A stretch of DNA of 64,000 bases from Megaustenia siamemsis (Eukaryota; Mollusca; Gastropoda; Stylommatophora; Ariophantidae): NCBI GenBank assembly GCA_032433765.1, contig JAVIAB010000101.1:63647592-63711591 (forward strand). The letters are read 5' to 3'. The position numbers and the translations under genes are program-made. The notes below the pieces were generated by a model. That model was not told the origin of the DNA, made no database searches, and saw only the letters and a list, made by a program, of their open reading frames with translations. Of this stretch, positions 32,030-44,659 are shown in pieces. How positions within the stretch are numbered: position 1 is the stretch's first letter; each line of letters starts with the position of its first letter.

Positions 32030-33955
32030 TCATTCTCTAAGGAGAGAGAAATGAAAGAGTTGACAAACATATTGACTGGCCAAGAACACACATATCTTTA
32101 TTATTGGAAATACCTAGTTTAAGTAACACCAAAGACGTATGTGGATATAGCAAAACCCAGGAAAGAACAGGCGTAATCGAATTGATTATAAAATGAAAAA
32201 CAACAGACTTAGAAACACTCTGGTGCGTGAACACTAGACCAGGGGTCGATTGAAATAGCGATCATGTACCAGTTGTTGGAAAACTTAGAATTAAATTAAA
32301 AGCAGATTCACGAGCATCAGTTAACATCACGTTAAATTTAGATGTACTCAATTCAGACAAGAGGTTCTGTCTATTTATCTTTCGTTCACCTGTAGTATTG
32401 TCTATATCTGCAATGTCATTTCCTGTATACATTTTACAGTCCTTTGTAATTATTGCAGTAGCCCATATAGTTTTGTTTTTATTGTTGCATCTATGGGCCA
32501 ATGAACTCAAACATCAACTTTCATTGCATTGCCTTAAATGAATGGTCCAGTTGAATGCAGTGACTTTAGAACAATAAACCAAATGCCCCATGTTACAAAA
32601 AACTTGGTAAAAGTTATACAGGGAAGGATTCATAATAAAACCAATACTGAATTAGATGTACAGCAATTTGGATTTAGGGAAAATAGTGGGACAAAAAAGC
32701 CATATTCTGCATGAGAACATCAATCGAAAAGTACACAGAAGTAAACAAACCAATATATGCCTCCTTCATAGACTACACCAAAGCTTTTGATAGAGTACAT
32801 CATAAACAGCTTATAGAATGCCTAAAAGAGATACATATAGATGACATGGACATACGACAAATATGTAATCTACATTGGGAACAAACAGCAATAATAAAAC
32901 ATAACAAAGAGAACTCTACACCCATTGATATAAAAAGTGGAGTAAGACAGGGATGTATCTTATCAGGAAAGCTTGTTCAATCGATATACTGAACAAATCT
33001 TTAAAAACATCACAGAGATGCCAGGACCACGAATTAATGGAAAGATAATCAGCAACCTAAGATATGCTGACGATTCTGTACTACTAGCAGATAATCCTAA
33101 ACATTTACAATTATTTAATAAAATAAACATGACAAGTAAAAAAATATGGACTAGATATGAATACTAAAAAGACTAAAGCTATGATCATATACAAAGAAAA
33201 TACTCAAAACCCACAAGTGGATATCAAAATTGAAAGAACAGACCTGGAGACATTTCAGAACTACAACTACCTTGGACATACTATAACCAGTGATGGAAAA
33301 TGTTATACTGAAATAAACAAAAGAATAGGAATGGCAAAAAGTAATTTTAATGTCATGAAGAACATACTAACATCAAAACAAATATCTCCAGAGATAAAAC
33401 TAAGAATAGCAAAATAAAGAAGTAAAGGCATCAAGACGCGTAGAGATGCGAAGCTGTAAAGCTGATGACAATAGCAATACTAAAAAAAATAGAAGAAAAA
33501 AAGTAGTATGGTGACAGCGATAGCAAAATGTTATGTCTTCTCAACATTCCTTTATGGTTTAGACACGTTTACATTAGACAAGAAAACAGAACAGAGAATT
33601 AAAGCCTTTGAAATGTGATATATAGAAGAATATGTATAATTGGATGGAAGGAAAAGAAAACAAGTGATAAAGTCTTAAAACAACTATAAATGAAATAAAA
33701 ACTACTAATCACAATTCAAACAAAGCAAATACGATCTTTGTGCCATGTTAAAAGACACAACAGCCTACTAAAAGTAATCCTGGAGGGGAAAACACAAGAT
33801 AAAAGAGGCAGAGGCAGACCAAGACTAACATGGGCGAGTAACATCAAAAGATGGACAAATCAGCCTATGACAACCTGCATCATCTAAGCAAGAGACAGAG
33901 TAGAATGGCGCTCCATGGTAGCCAACCTTCGCTGCCGAGATGGCATTCGATGATG
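32030..33955 (+). mobile_element. LINE-E copy, most complete in window
   Basis: Endonuclease end and linker (32,040-32,330), then RT: YASFIDYTKAFDRVHHKQL, IDIKSGVRQGCILSG (32,711-32,992), LRYADDSVLLADN (32,973-33,167, catalytic block intact), NYLGHTITSDGKCYTEINKR (33,157-33,417) and a C-terminal GRGRPRLTW-like stretch near 33,810. It ends with GATGATGATGACGATGATA. The blocks are in different frames. A 104-bp insertion with TSD lies at 33,416-33,519. Confidence 0.85.
33416..33519. mobile_element. 104-bp insertion with 10-bp TSD in LINE-E
   Basis: ATAGCAAAAT at 33,406-33,415 and 33,520-33,529 flanks 104 bp that interrupts the RT thumb between the LRIAK and FSTFLYG-type stretches. It contains two A-rich runs. 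No family assigned. Absent from unit 1 because that part is deleted there. Confidence 0.6.
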
Positions 33956-33984
33956 ATGACGATGATATATGTTTCAATGGATTT

Positions 33985-34490
33985 TCCTCAGTCTCCTATA
34001 TTCAGTGCAATTTTGAAGTATGTGTTCATCAGTCTAAGGCGCCTGTCCACATGTACAAGTAGTTGAGGTGCCGATCTTGAATTGTGGTACATGTGACTGT
34101 GGGGTCGATTGTGTCCTGTTCTGAGGCGAATAATGATAACTTGTTCATATCTATTCATATTATGGTGGGCATCTTGCTTTGGGGCTTGTGGTTCTCTGAT
34201 TGATTTGGTTATCTGTTTCTTATGCTGGTATGTAACCGGTGCATCTAGTTGTGTGCTTGATAAACCTTCCTTTTCCAACGGCCACAGTCAGATGGGATCT
34301 ACTGCAGGGCAACACTGTGGTGCTTGCAGAGTTAAGCCAATAAGGTCTGCCGATGTGGTAATTTTCTGGATTGTATTTGCTTGGAGTTCTGATCTTGCAT
34401 CTGTTAAAAACAATACAGGTTGTGGCTAAGATTACTGTTCAGCAGTTGTTCTATTGTCATCTTTATTACTTGGATTTCTGCATCATAATT
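33985..34490 (-). mobile_element. LINE-F fragment (RNase H end and cysteine tail)
   Basis: On the minus strand: FLTDARSELQ-like (end of RNase H), a damaged WIPSDCG region, LDAPVTYQHKKQITKSI, then RYEQVIIIRLRTGHNR and HSHMYH (33,988-34,278), and RLRKIHW at the left edge. This order is familiar from RNase H-carrying animal LINEs. Frameshifts are present. It lies head-on against the LINE-E tail. Confidence 0.75.
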
Positions 34491-34574
34491 GTGACAATAT
34501 TTCCCTATTGCTATTTTATTCATATCCTTAGTGTTATTTGTTTACTCTATATAAGCACCTGCTCACCCATTCTT

Positions 34575-35040
34575 TTCTAGATGGTCTGTACCATACCGGT
34601 TGTCGTAGGTGATCATATCATTCCACAATCTTATATCCACAGTGCATCGTATCAGCTCTGTTGTTGACTGCTTTCCGTGAAATGACACAAAGCTATCCCG
34701 TATTTTCTATCTTTGTCGTCCGCGATATCTCTTTCCTTTTATTTTGCCAGTTGTAAACAAGTATTCCAAATTTTCCTTTTTCATGATGCGCCCGAAAAAA
34801 GTTGATTGTTCATTTCTGATGTTTTTTAGCATCTGCCTTTTTGTGTTGGCCTCTTTGAGAACTTCATCATTGGTCATTTTAGCTGTCCAGGGAACTTTCA
34901 ACATTCTTCTGAGAAATCCGATCGCTGTGGCCTAATCGTCTTTTCATGTGTTTGTCTACTGTCCATGATTCGTTTCCATAGATCAGATTTGGTTCTATGG
35001 TTACTACACCATACATTAATATTGAGAAGAAATAACATTT
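34575..35040 (-). mobile_element. LINE-B-related copy, unit 2
   Basis: A minus frame (34,707-34,904) reads MLKVPWTAKMTNDEVLKEAN, then NEQSTFFGRIMKKENLEYL, the LINE-B C-terminal order. It is more intact than its unit 1 counterpart at 18,930-19,390. Confidence 0.85.
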
Positions 35041-36425
35041 TGCTATTTTTAGTTTTCGCTGGTCATATTTGTCATGACATTAATATATTTAAACACGAAA
35101 GACTAACAATCAGAACAAATATACAAATTTGTTGAAGCAAAGTATGCTTTAGTACGCGTCTATGTGGATCACAAACCTCCACTACCTAATACAGGGCTAG
35201 AGAGAAAGTTAACCAGCTTTCCCGTCCGTATGCCTTCGTATGACAATGATCATTCAATGACAGAACAACGTAAAAAATACTTCTCACAAGGGGTCAAAGC
35301 TACCATTTTTCATGGCAGCACTTAGTAGTTGGAGATGATAGTGTTTGGGTCATGTGATAAGAATTATAAGGCTGTTCTCAGGACTTTCAAAAGATAATTC
35401 TCTGTAAGTGAAAACGGTTGGGAAAATATGGCATCAGATTGTATCACATAAAAAATGCACTTAAACATGTGATGAAAAAAATAATTTACACAGGCGAAGA
35501 CAAAATGTAGTGGGGAAATAACGTGAATTCAGGCAACAAAAATATATCTTGGTCATTATGATGTTGACCCTCTCTATTCAACCTTGCCAAATTCAGTCAC
35601 TAGAGAAATTGCTCAGTAAAACAGTATCCAGGATAAAACACTTATATATTACCAGCTTCTGATAGATCTTGTTTGCTAGCTACCAACCAACTTGAGAACA
35701 GCTGCCCTGAATGGTCACAGCAGCTCGTCTCCCACTTGCAAATAACAACACACAGACAAATCTGGACAGTTCGCATAAACCATGGTCTCATATGTATATT
35801 TAGAGGAAGTAGAACAGCTCTAACTGAAATTTGTTAAATTATTGCCCATGTTACTAACCACAAAATCAGGTTCATTTTGAAAGCAGTTGACTGGTGCAGA
35901 ATATTAGAAAAAAACAATCCAAGTGAGAAATGAAACAAAATAAACAAAGAAATTACAAAGTTGATAGATGTCTCAAATATAAAATCACCACTTGATAACT
36001 CCCAAGCACTAGAAATAAAACATTTACCACTCGAGTGAGAGATAACTTCATGATGACTTGGTTTTTATCTCTAGAAAGATCAAAGAGAATTGCCCAATTG
36101 AAATATATCTTCTGGACAAAGCTTACACTAACGGGACTTGTCTATCGCTTTAAAACTTGCTCGATAGAAACAGTAATTTGCTGCCCAACCTCCTGCAATA
36201 CATGCTTTATTGATGGATCAGTGTTCAGGGCATCTACTTTGTAGATTTAAGAGAGATTTTCTTTTGAGATTTACTCGAATTTTGAGGCAAAAATTGCAGC
36301 CGTTCACAAATGATATACAGTTCATTTCACATAAAAATATGTTTGATCAAAATTAAGACACACAAACACACACACATATATATATAAAACACGGATATTT
36401 TGTTATACGCTCAATGTCAAACCAG
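35041..36425. other. Unique stretch with the unit 2 deletion junction
   Basis: Counterparts of 19,391-20,040 and 25,584-26,320 are joined at 35,688/35,689 (CTACCAACC then AACTTGAG). No gene. Confidence 0.6.
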
Positions 36426-36429
36426 GGAG

Positions 36430-36705
36430 CCTTCATTCATTCATTTATTGAGTGACGTCTAAAACTTCGAATGTTATCAAAGATGGAACGCCATTTAAGT
36501 CTGTCTCATTTCTTGATGGTGCATGTTGTTACGGTTTCATCTGTCCATCTTTAGATGGTATCAGTCCACTTTAGTCTTGGTGTTCTTTCTCTGTCTCTTA
36601 TACTGTGTACCCTCTCTTCCACGACGGCCATTAACAGGGTATTGTGTCGTTTCACCATGTCCCAAAAATGCAGTTGTACTATTTCGAATTGTAATGAATC
36701 ATTCG
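36430..36705 (-). mobile_element. LINE-H C-terminal piece, unit 2
   Basis: Counterpart of 26,325-26,600 with near-identical sequence and the same broken frames. Confidence 0.65.
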
Positions 36706-36828
36706 TTTTTTTTTAAATCACTGTGTTTCAGTTGCTACAGATAATCATTACCAAATATGTGTGAGGAGTAGAAGACAAATAAGATATCTTTTCTATGATC
36801 CACATTTCAAAATAAATATAATTACATT

Positions 36829-37386
<558 letters not shown>

Positions 37387-37429
37387 TCTATCTTTATCTT
37401 AACAATCCTTTTTTATTGATCTAATTATT

Positions 37430-38096
37430 CATTTTGTTTGTATATTTCTTGGCATTACCTTTTTGTTACGTTCAATGTCCTTGCATCTCTTTTTTAACCA
37501 TGCTTCTTTTGCTTCATTGCAATGAATACCATTTATTTTTCTAATCGTTTATACTCTTCGATGTCCTTGTTTCCTCTTCTTTTTTTTCTATAAACTGCGC
37601 AATGTTATATGTCATCCATTTCCTTAGTGAATTTGTCCTCACTGGTAGTATGAACTCTTTTGATGTTTGTTGCATTGATTCTTTTGCATTTCCCATAGTG
37701 CATTAATGATGTGTATCTTCTCTAATGCATTGTACCGATTCTGAATTGTGATGTTATATTTGTCTTGTAACTTCGTGTATGATTTTAGTATATCTAATTT
37801 TAACCTTATATTTACTGGGGCTCGTTTTGTTGCTTTTATTTCGACTCTATGCATTTCCACAACTTGTACATGAGCACTATTGCAATTTGCCCCTGGTCTA
37901 GTTTTCACACACACCAGACTGTTTCTAAATCTGTTGTTTATTATTATGCAATCAATTTGTTTACGTCCGGTGTCTCCTGGGCTTTTCTTGTCCACATACG
38001 TCGTGGGTATTGCTTAAACCAGGTGTTTCCTATCATCATGTTCTGTGTTCTTGTCCAGTCAATAAGTTTGTCACCTCTTTCATTCATCTCGCTTAG
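37430..38096 (-). mobile_element. LINE-E-like fragment (endonuclease end and linker)
   Basis: The minus strand gives DKLIDWTRTQ, then a 118-residue frame (37,639-37,995) with RKQIDCIIINNRFRNSLV, TRPGANCNSAHVQVV and RAPVNIRLKLDILKS. It matches the LINE-E linker at 32,150-32,330. The SDH active-site pair of the endonuclease is changed to SAH, which would remove the catalytic aspartate. Confidence 0.75.
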
Positions 38097-39675
38097 TTAT
38101 TTAGTTATTTGCGGGTCATAATCACTACATTCCGAACATGTCCATAGGTGCTCAGATCCCCTCCTCAGTAACTCCCTCAGCGTCCAGCGACTGACGACTC
38201 CAGTTCTATGTTGGTTGATAAGTCTTCTTACACGGCCACTAAGTTTCTCATTTCTGGCTGTGCCCAACTTAACTCCCATTTCCATCATCCGAAGAAGTGT
38301 CGTGGATCTGTGTTTGTCGAAGTTCTGTGCTCTTCCCACATCTCGGAGGGCATTGATGATATCCGCCCGATCCATTGGTTGCACGTCCTCAACGACTGCG
38401 CAGCTAGCCAACCTGTCCGCTCTTTCATTTCCCCTTACTCAAAGATGTCCAGGGACATAGACAAAGGTGACCTTACGTATTTTGGATTTCTGCAACTACT
38501 CTACCCATATCATGCGTACAGAGCCCTCCTCCACTTTTTTTTATCATGCTCATCGAATCACTCCGTATACATGCGTGGGTGTAGTCTTGTGACTCTAACG
38601 ATTTGAATGCCTTGGTCACTGCCATCGCCTCCATTGTCATGCTACTCGTGATCATGACGTATGCATAACTGTCTTCATTGACTATTCTGCCTGCCGAGCG
38701 TGCTGTAAATGCCCATGCACTTCTTTGGTGTCGTATTACAGATCCGTCTGTGTCCACGTTAAATAGAACTGGTGACAATGGTGACCCTTGTGGCAACCCT
38801 GGACAAATGTATGTTGGCTCGGAAGACCAACTTCCCCATCTGAGTATCACCTTCCTCTGAAAACGTGCCGCAGGCGAATCCATCTAATGAGGAAGGGGTG
38901 CACCGTCAGTTTGAGGAGCATATTCATGAGATATTCAAATGGTACCCTACTATATGCATCCTCCAGATCTATAGCAGCAGCACATGTCTCCTCTCGTCTG
39001 TGGAAGCCTTCGAAGACGTCATAGGCAAAGACTGCCGCATTGAGCCATATCTCTTTGTTATATCTATAACCTCTGAGTGTGGTTGGGAACACGCGTTTCT
39101 GTTCAAGGTGACAGGTGAGGACACGGGCAACTATTTTCTCCAGCAGCTTGCCCGCAGTGTTCTACATTGTTATGATTCTGTAGGCACTGATCAGAGAATT
39201 GTCCTTGTTGACTTCGGTAGCGGTAGTAAGTAGCTGTGTAGCCACTTCTCCTTAATCCGGCCACCCCGAATACTGGCATTAAACTCAGTGGCAAGTTTTG
39301 TCAAGTCTTTGTCAGCTAAATCGCCTATGTCATCGTACCGAACACCATCTGGACCAGGAGCAGTGTTGTGTGACCTTTTAAGTGTCGTGCGAATGATATC
39401 GGTTGTGATTGTGAGATCTTCTTCACGACCTACATCCTTACACAATTTTGACAGCGATCCCCGTATCCTCATTCTTACAGCCTTATTTATTTGGTCCGTC
39501 TGCTCAATGTAGCGGGCAAGGAGGGCCATCCCTTTGCTCTCATCAGATTAGTGCCATATCCGGCCTGTGCTCTGAAAGTCTGGTATGCCTCTATGTCGTG
39601 TTGTGTCATTCATGCTCTGATGAAGGCGCCCGAATGTGGCGAGCGATTTTTCTAAGTACACTAAGTCACATTAAT
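38097..39675 (-). mobile_element. LINE-D copy with internal RT deletion
   Basis: In minus-strand order: LLARYIEQTDQINKAVRMRI and APGPDGVRYDDIGDLA (39,191-39,529), FEGFHRREETCAAAIDLEDAY (38,847-39,092, first RT aspartate), LPQGSPLSPVLFNV (about 38,770), then immediately DGSVIRHQRSAWAF of RNase H (38,473-38,883), RADIINALRDVGR and LWTCSEC (38,097-38,411). The whole FADD block, RT thumb and connector are deleted: motif B joins RNase H directly. It cannot encode an active RT. Confidence 0.9.
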
Positions 39676-39679
39676 TATT

Positions 39680-40262
39680 AATTTTTACAGAAGTCACCGC
39701 TCGTAGGAAGCAGGAGAGATGGACGCAGCCACCCTTGTGGAACGTAGATCCTCGTATCCTCATTCTTACAGCCTCATTTCTTTGATCCGTCTGCTCAATG
39801 TAGCGGACAAGCAGGGCCTTCCCTTTGCTCTCATCAGATTTGTGCCATATCCGGCCTGTGATGAAGAGAACATCATTTTCTGCGGAGACTTTAATGCTAG
39901 AGGAAACCAGTGGGGCAACGTCATAACCAACAAGCAGGGAGAAAACCTAGAGATCGCACTGGTGTCGGCCGATTTAGTGTGCTTGAATGATGGAAAGGCA
40001 ACAAGAATGGCCACTCGAACAGGGGACTCTGATAGTGTCATAGACCTGGCACTGGTGTCTTCCACCTTCGCACCGGTTTGCAGGTGGAGTGCACTGGTGT
40101 TCCACGGAAGTGATCACTATCCATGTGTCCTCCTAATTGAGAAAGGCAGAAATATAAGCCAGAAAAGAAAGCCTCACACATTCAACTACGAGAAAACAGA
40201 CCAGGACGTCATTAGCAAAATCAGACATAGGAAACAGAGCGCCCTCGTAGGAAGCAGGAGAT
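39680..40262 (+). mobile_element. LINE-D scrambled fragment (endonuclease)
   Basis: A plus frame (39,719-40,315) has FCGDFNARGNQWGNV, SDSVIDLALVSS and HGSDHYPCVL, the second half of the LINE-D endonuclease with catalytic D and H kept. Before it lies a 39,680-39,740 piece that normally follows the endonuclease, then 39,745-39,860, which is a minus-oriented RT piece repeated from 39,455-39,565. So three LINE-D segments are joined out of order. Confidence 0.85.
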
Positions 40263-40394
40263 TTTTACGTGAACATAACAAGTTTATTGGTAAGATGTGT
40301 TTCTGTAACAGCTGAGCGTAATTTATTCTTAATTGCACTCATGACAGATTGTCCACAAATGTATGTGGAGCCAAATCTGCACACACACCTTAGA

Positions 40395-41105
40395 TCGTTT
40401 GTCTTACGCACGGTATATCTGATGTCGTTAAATCACAGTCTTCTCGGTCCGTCCCTGCCTCGTCTTCTGTTGTCTTGTGCACGGTCTATCTGATGTCGTT
40501 ACACCACATTGTTCTCTGTCCGTCCTTGCCTCGTCATCTGTTGCCCTGTGCACGGTCTATCTGATGTCGTTACACCACATTGTTCTCTGTTCTTCCTTGC
40601 CTCGTCATCTGTTGCCCTGTGCACGGTCTATCTGATGTCGTTACACCACATTGTTCTCTGTCCGTCCTTGCCTCGTCATCTGTTGTCCTGTGCACGGTCT
40701 ATCTGATGTCGTTACACCATATTCTTCTCGGTCCGTCCCTGCCTCGTCTTAGGTTGTCTTGCACACTGACTCTATGATGTCGTTAAACCATTTTCTTCTC
40801 GGTCCGTCCCTGCCTCGTTTTCTGTTGTCTTATGCACGGTCTCTCTGATGTCGTTAAACCACATCCTTCTCGATCAATTCCTGCATCGACTTCTGTCCTC
40901 ATGTGCACCGTCTTTCTGATGTCGTTAAACCACATTCTTGTCAATCCGTCCCTGCCTCGTCTTCTGTTGTCTTGTACACGGTCTCTATGATGTCGTTAAA
41001 ACACTTTCTTCTCGGTCCAACCCTGCCTCGTCTTCTGTTGTCTTGTGCACGATCTCTCTAATGTCGTTAACCCATATTCTTCTCGGTCTGTCCCTGCCAC
41101 GTATT
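40395..41105. repeat. 71-bp minisatellite, about 10 units
   Basis: TGATGTCGTT occurs at 40,491, 40,562 and 40,633, fixing the period at 71 bp. The unit also contains TCGGTCCGTCCCTGCCTCG and GTTGTCTTGTGCACGGTC. Units 2-4 are near-identical and outer units are diverged. Confidence 0.95.
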
Positions 41106-41273
41106 TCTGGAAAAAAAATTAGTTACATTTTGTTCCCTCCAACCAGCTGTGTGTTTTGATATGACTAGTATTTTAATTTTCTCTGATAGATGTTGCTTAT
41201 TAGCTATTTATTATGCGTGTTTATGTTATTTACTATATCTTCATTGTTTTCTTTTCATTATCGAATGTATAAT

Positions 41274-43192
41274 TGAAGCCGTCTTCTGTACCTTCTCATT
41301 TAGAAGCACCATTTGAAGCCGTCTATCAAACAGGTCTGTGGGCTTACCAATATCAGCGTTGGTGAGGAGTGGATACCGGTGCCTACGTCATTCAAGGGGA
41401 CTTTCTCGTGTATTGTCACACTCGACAGGAAAAGTAGGGAACAGAACCCGGTCGTGGTTAATGCTGAGGTCAACGGTCTCATCTGCGATAATACCGATGA
41501 GAAAGATGCAGTCATCTATACAGACGTATCTGTAAGACGACACGAAAGAAGTGCATGGGCATTTACAGCACGCTCAGCAGGCAGAATAGCCAAGGAAGAC
41601 AGTGGTGCATACACCATGACCACGAGTAGCATGACAATGGAGGTGACGGCAGAGACCAAGGCATTCAAATGGTTAGTCACAAGACTACATTCACGCATGT
41701 ATACTGAGTGATTCGATGAGCATGATAAAAAAAGTGGAGGCGGGCTTTGTACGCATGCAATGGGTAGAGTCGTTGCAGAAATCCAAAATACGTAAGGTCA
41801 CCTTTGTCTATGTCCCTTGACATCCGGGAGTACGGGGAAATGAGAGAGCGGACAGGTTGGCTAGCTGCGCTGTCGTTGAGGACGGGCAACCGATGGATCG
41901 GGCGGACACCATCAATGCCCTTCGAGATGTTGGAAGCGCACAGGACTTCGATAAACACAAATCAACGTCACTTCTTCGGATGATGGAAATGGGAGTTAAG
42001 ATGGGCACGGCCAGAACTGAGAAACTTAGTGGCCGTGTAAGAAGACTTGTCAACCAACATAGAACTGGAGTCGTCAGTCGATGGACACTGAGGGAATTGC
42101 TGAGGAGGGGATCTGAGCACCTATGGACATGTTCGGAGTGCAATGATGATGACCCGCAAATAACTCAATAACTCAATTTGAAGCCGTCTTCGTTATACCG
42201 TATTCTTTATTCAGCAAACGACATTTAAAAACCGACAAGTTGAAGCAGTAATTTCGGTATCAGCCGATCCTTGTAGCAGAAGATAATAAGAAGTCTTATT
42301 CTGATGAAGCGCTATGTGATCATCTGTTTCCACTGATTTCTTTGCATGATCATATATACATCACCGGATACTTGAACCACTACTGTACTTTAAGTACTTG
42401 ATCCTTATAGCCTCTGGTCTTTTCACAACCACGGGCATGCTTAAGCTTGCGGCCCTTGTAACTACAATTGGCCTGGTGTGACTGTATGAAACACCAGGGG
42501 TCAATCAATTTGCTTGTATGCCCTACATACTTTCTTGGGACCCTGACCAATAGAGTGTCCCGACCTTTTGGGAACTTAAAGCACCAACTGATTCACGATC
42601 AAATCTCTCCTCCTGCGATTCTGATAAAACCAGGAACCCGTTCAGTGATCCGCAGATTACGCACTCTCGGTTTCTTCAGAAAGTGTATGTGAATATCATC
42701 AGCGACAGCTTCCACCATGACAGCTACATCTCACATGTCTTTTGACGATTTGTAGTTTCAACAATTAAACAAAAGGTCAACTAATTGTCTCATGTCACCC
42801 GACACATATTAAGTGTTTATTTTTTTAAAGAACAATTCCAACTATAATATTTACATGAGCACGAAGGACTCTCCAGCAGCACGAGACGATCATTCAGGAC
42901 TTGTTAACACTGATTAACTGCCAAGGCTCTCCTTCCAAGAGCAATCCAACATCCTGACTCTCTTTCTGCCCACTTCTAACTGTCATTTCTTCAACTCTCC
43001 TCCCCACTAACTAAACTGTCGTTTTTCTTACGTCACCCTCCAGTCTATCCCCCGTTCCATTTGGTGCACCGTTTCTTTCGCTTTCCACTTTTGTTTGCTG
43101 TTCAAATATATTTCATTCTGACTTCTGCAACTATTTGGTCCACTGTTATACTACACATCCTGCTCTATACTCCCTGCTACCTCCCTGCTTCA
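41274..43192 (-). repeat. LTR (left), split by LINE-D
   Basis: TGAAGCCGTCTTCTGTACC at the left edge to CCCTGCTTCA at 43,192, minus the LINE-D at 41,325-42,175. Relative to the right LTR it has an extra 38 bp or so near 42,640-42,680 between two AGTG copies, which looks like a deletion in the right LTR. Confidence 0.88.
41325..42175 (+). mobile_element. LINE-D insertion in LTR, 14-bp TSD
   Basis: ATTTGAAGCCGTCT at 41,311-41,324 and 42,176-42,189 brackets 851 bp. The right LTR shows the empty site. The plus strand has VCGLTNISVGEEW, DAVIYTDVSVRRHERSAWAF (RNase H with the first-aspartate motif DGS changed to DVS), then RGNERADRLA-like and RADTINALRDVG, NQHRTGVVSRW and LWTCSECN. It ends AACTCAATAACTCA. 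5'-truncated and frameshifted. Confidence 0.93.
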
Positions 43193-43399
43193 CTGCCTTC
43201 TACTTCTCCTAGTTATTAATCTATCCTAATAACTAACCAGTACCATCCTTGTTCTACTCAATTCCTTATTTTCTTTACCTCCTATTCTGCTAATTTTACC
43301 ATCCATTTGTCGACCTATAATTATCATATCTTTGATGACCTTTCTTATCTTTCTTACATCTAAAATCATAAATGTGTCCCCTTTCCTGCGCATGTGATG

Positions 43400-44640
43400 T
43401 ATCAAACTGATCATATTTTTTTATCTATTTCCCTATTATCATCTCTACTCCTACCGTAATGTGGTTGCCTACTTTCCTCCATATCGGATATTTCCTTGAA
43501 CATTCATTCCTCTTGCTGTCTTGCCAATCTTTCTATGTCGGCTACGGTTAATTTCCATTGGCCATCCTTACTCTCTGCCTTTTGCGTGTTTTCTGTTTTC
43601 TGTGATCTCTTCGTGCTACTTGTGGCCATTTCTTCTTAGCTATGAGTTGTCCTTGGTAACATCCGCTCCATATTGGCAGTAAATTTCTCTATCATCTTTA
43701 ACATTTTGTCCCCACTATCTTGCGCCGTTTTTTCCTTGTCCATTTTTCCTTTTACTAATAATACGTTCTCATTAATACCATCTACATATGTTCCCATATC
43801 CTCTGTGTCTATTTGTTTGCCTGTTATCATTCCCCTATTCCTTGTTCCTTTCTCAACCATCCGTATATCACTATGTGTGTATTCCGTTATTTCTGTTTGT
43901 ATACCTTTTTCTTCTTTCCGCACTTTTCGTTCTATTTCCTCGTCCATACCTACTCCGACATCAACATAACTTTTTATAACCCTATTTTCTAACGTTATCT
44001 GTGTCTCCTTAGTTTCATATGTCTTCTTTACTTTCCTAACCTTCTTTGGTTTCTTACAGCCTAACTTCCGTCCTCTATTCATATCATCTCCATCTGCTGC
44101 CAAAAGCTTTTCCTTATCTGATGTATCTGCTCTTGTGTCTGTTGTCCTAATACATGTTCCTTTATGTTCTCTAATGCTGCTGTTTATACTGAGACTATAC
44201 AACCTATCTTTTCTTCTATTATCTAGTTCCTCTCTTCTTCCTCTACTACTGCATCCATAAAACGGTTTTGTCTCTAGGTTGTCTTCATGTTTCTTTTCTA
44301 TATGTCTAAACACTTCCACCTTTATCGTATAGCTTGTTATTTTATTACCCTTGTTTTAGAATCTTATTTACAATTATACTATTTCTATACAGTATTATGG
44401 CTTTATTTGTGCCGTCCAGTCTGTCTAGAAATTTGCAAAATATTATTTCCCCAAATTCTTTAAAATACTTCCTAACTTGTTGTTCTTTAATGTCTTCCCT
44501 CAATCCTTTAACTATTATCTTACAGCTATTAGTTTCCTTGTCCTTCAACCTACATTGCCTCACTATGTGATCTAATTCCTTACATCTATGACATCTTCTA
44601 CTCTCCTGCATACTATCTACTCTTCCTCTATAGCTATGCC
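43400..44640 (-). pseudogene. CCHC zinc-knuckle plus RRM-like protein of the LTR element
   Basis: In minus-strand order, frame 44,611-44,345 has a CX2CX4HX4C knuckle (C7, C10, H15, C20 in RRCHRCKELDHIVRQC), then an RRM-like domain at about residues 28-86: KIIVKGL (RNP2 place), QQVRKYFKEFGEI (helix 1) and NKAIILYRN (RNP1 place). A single frameshift near 44,335 leads to frame 44,319-43,636, a 227-residue charged region with many K/E/D and IEKFTANMERML near its end. It would bind RNA, by family knowledge of both domains. Gag proteins normally have the knuckle at the C-terminus and no RRM, so this may be a captured gene or an unusual gag. Upstream codons reach at least GRDHTILRYQGHSYRG. Confidence 0.65.
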
Positions 44641-44659
44641 CCTGGTATCTCAGTATTGT

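Noticed and set aside
37639..37995. Possible host gene on the minus strand
   Set aside because: Motifs (QID...INNRFRNSLV, TRPGA) match the LINE-E endonuclease end and linker.
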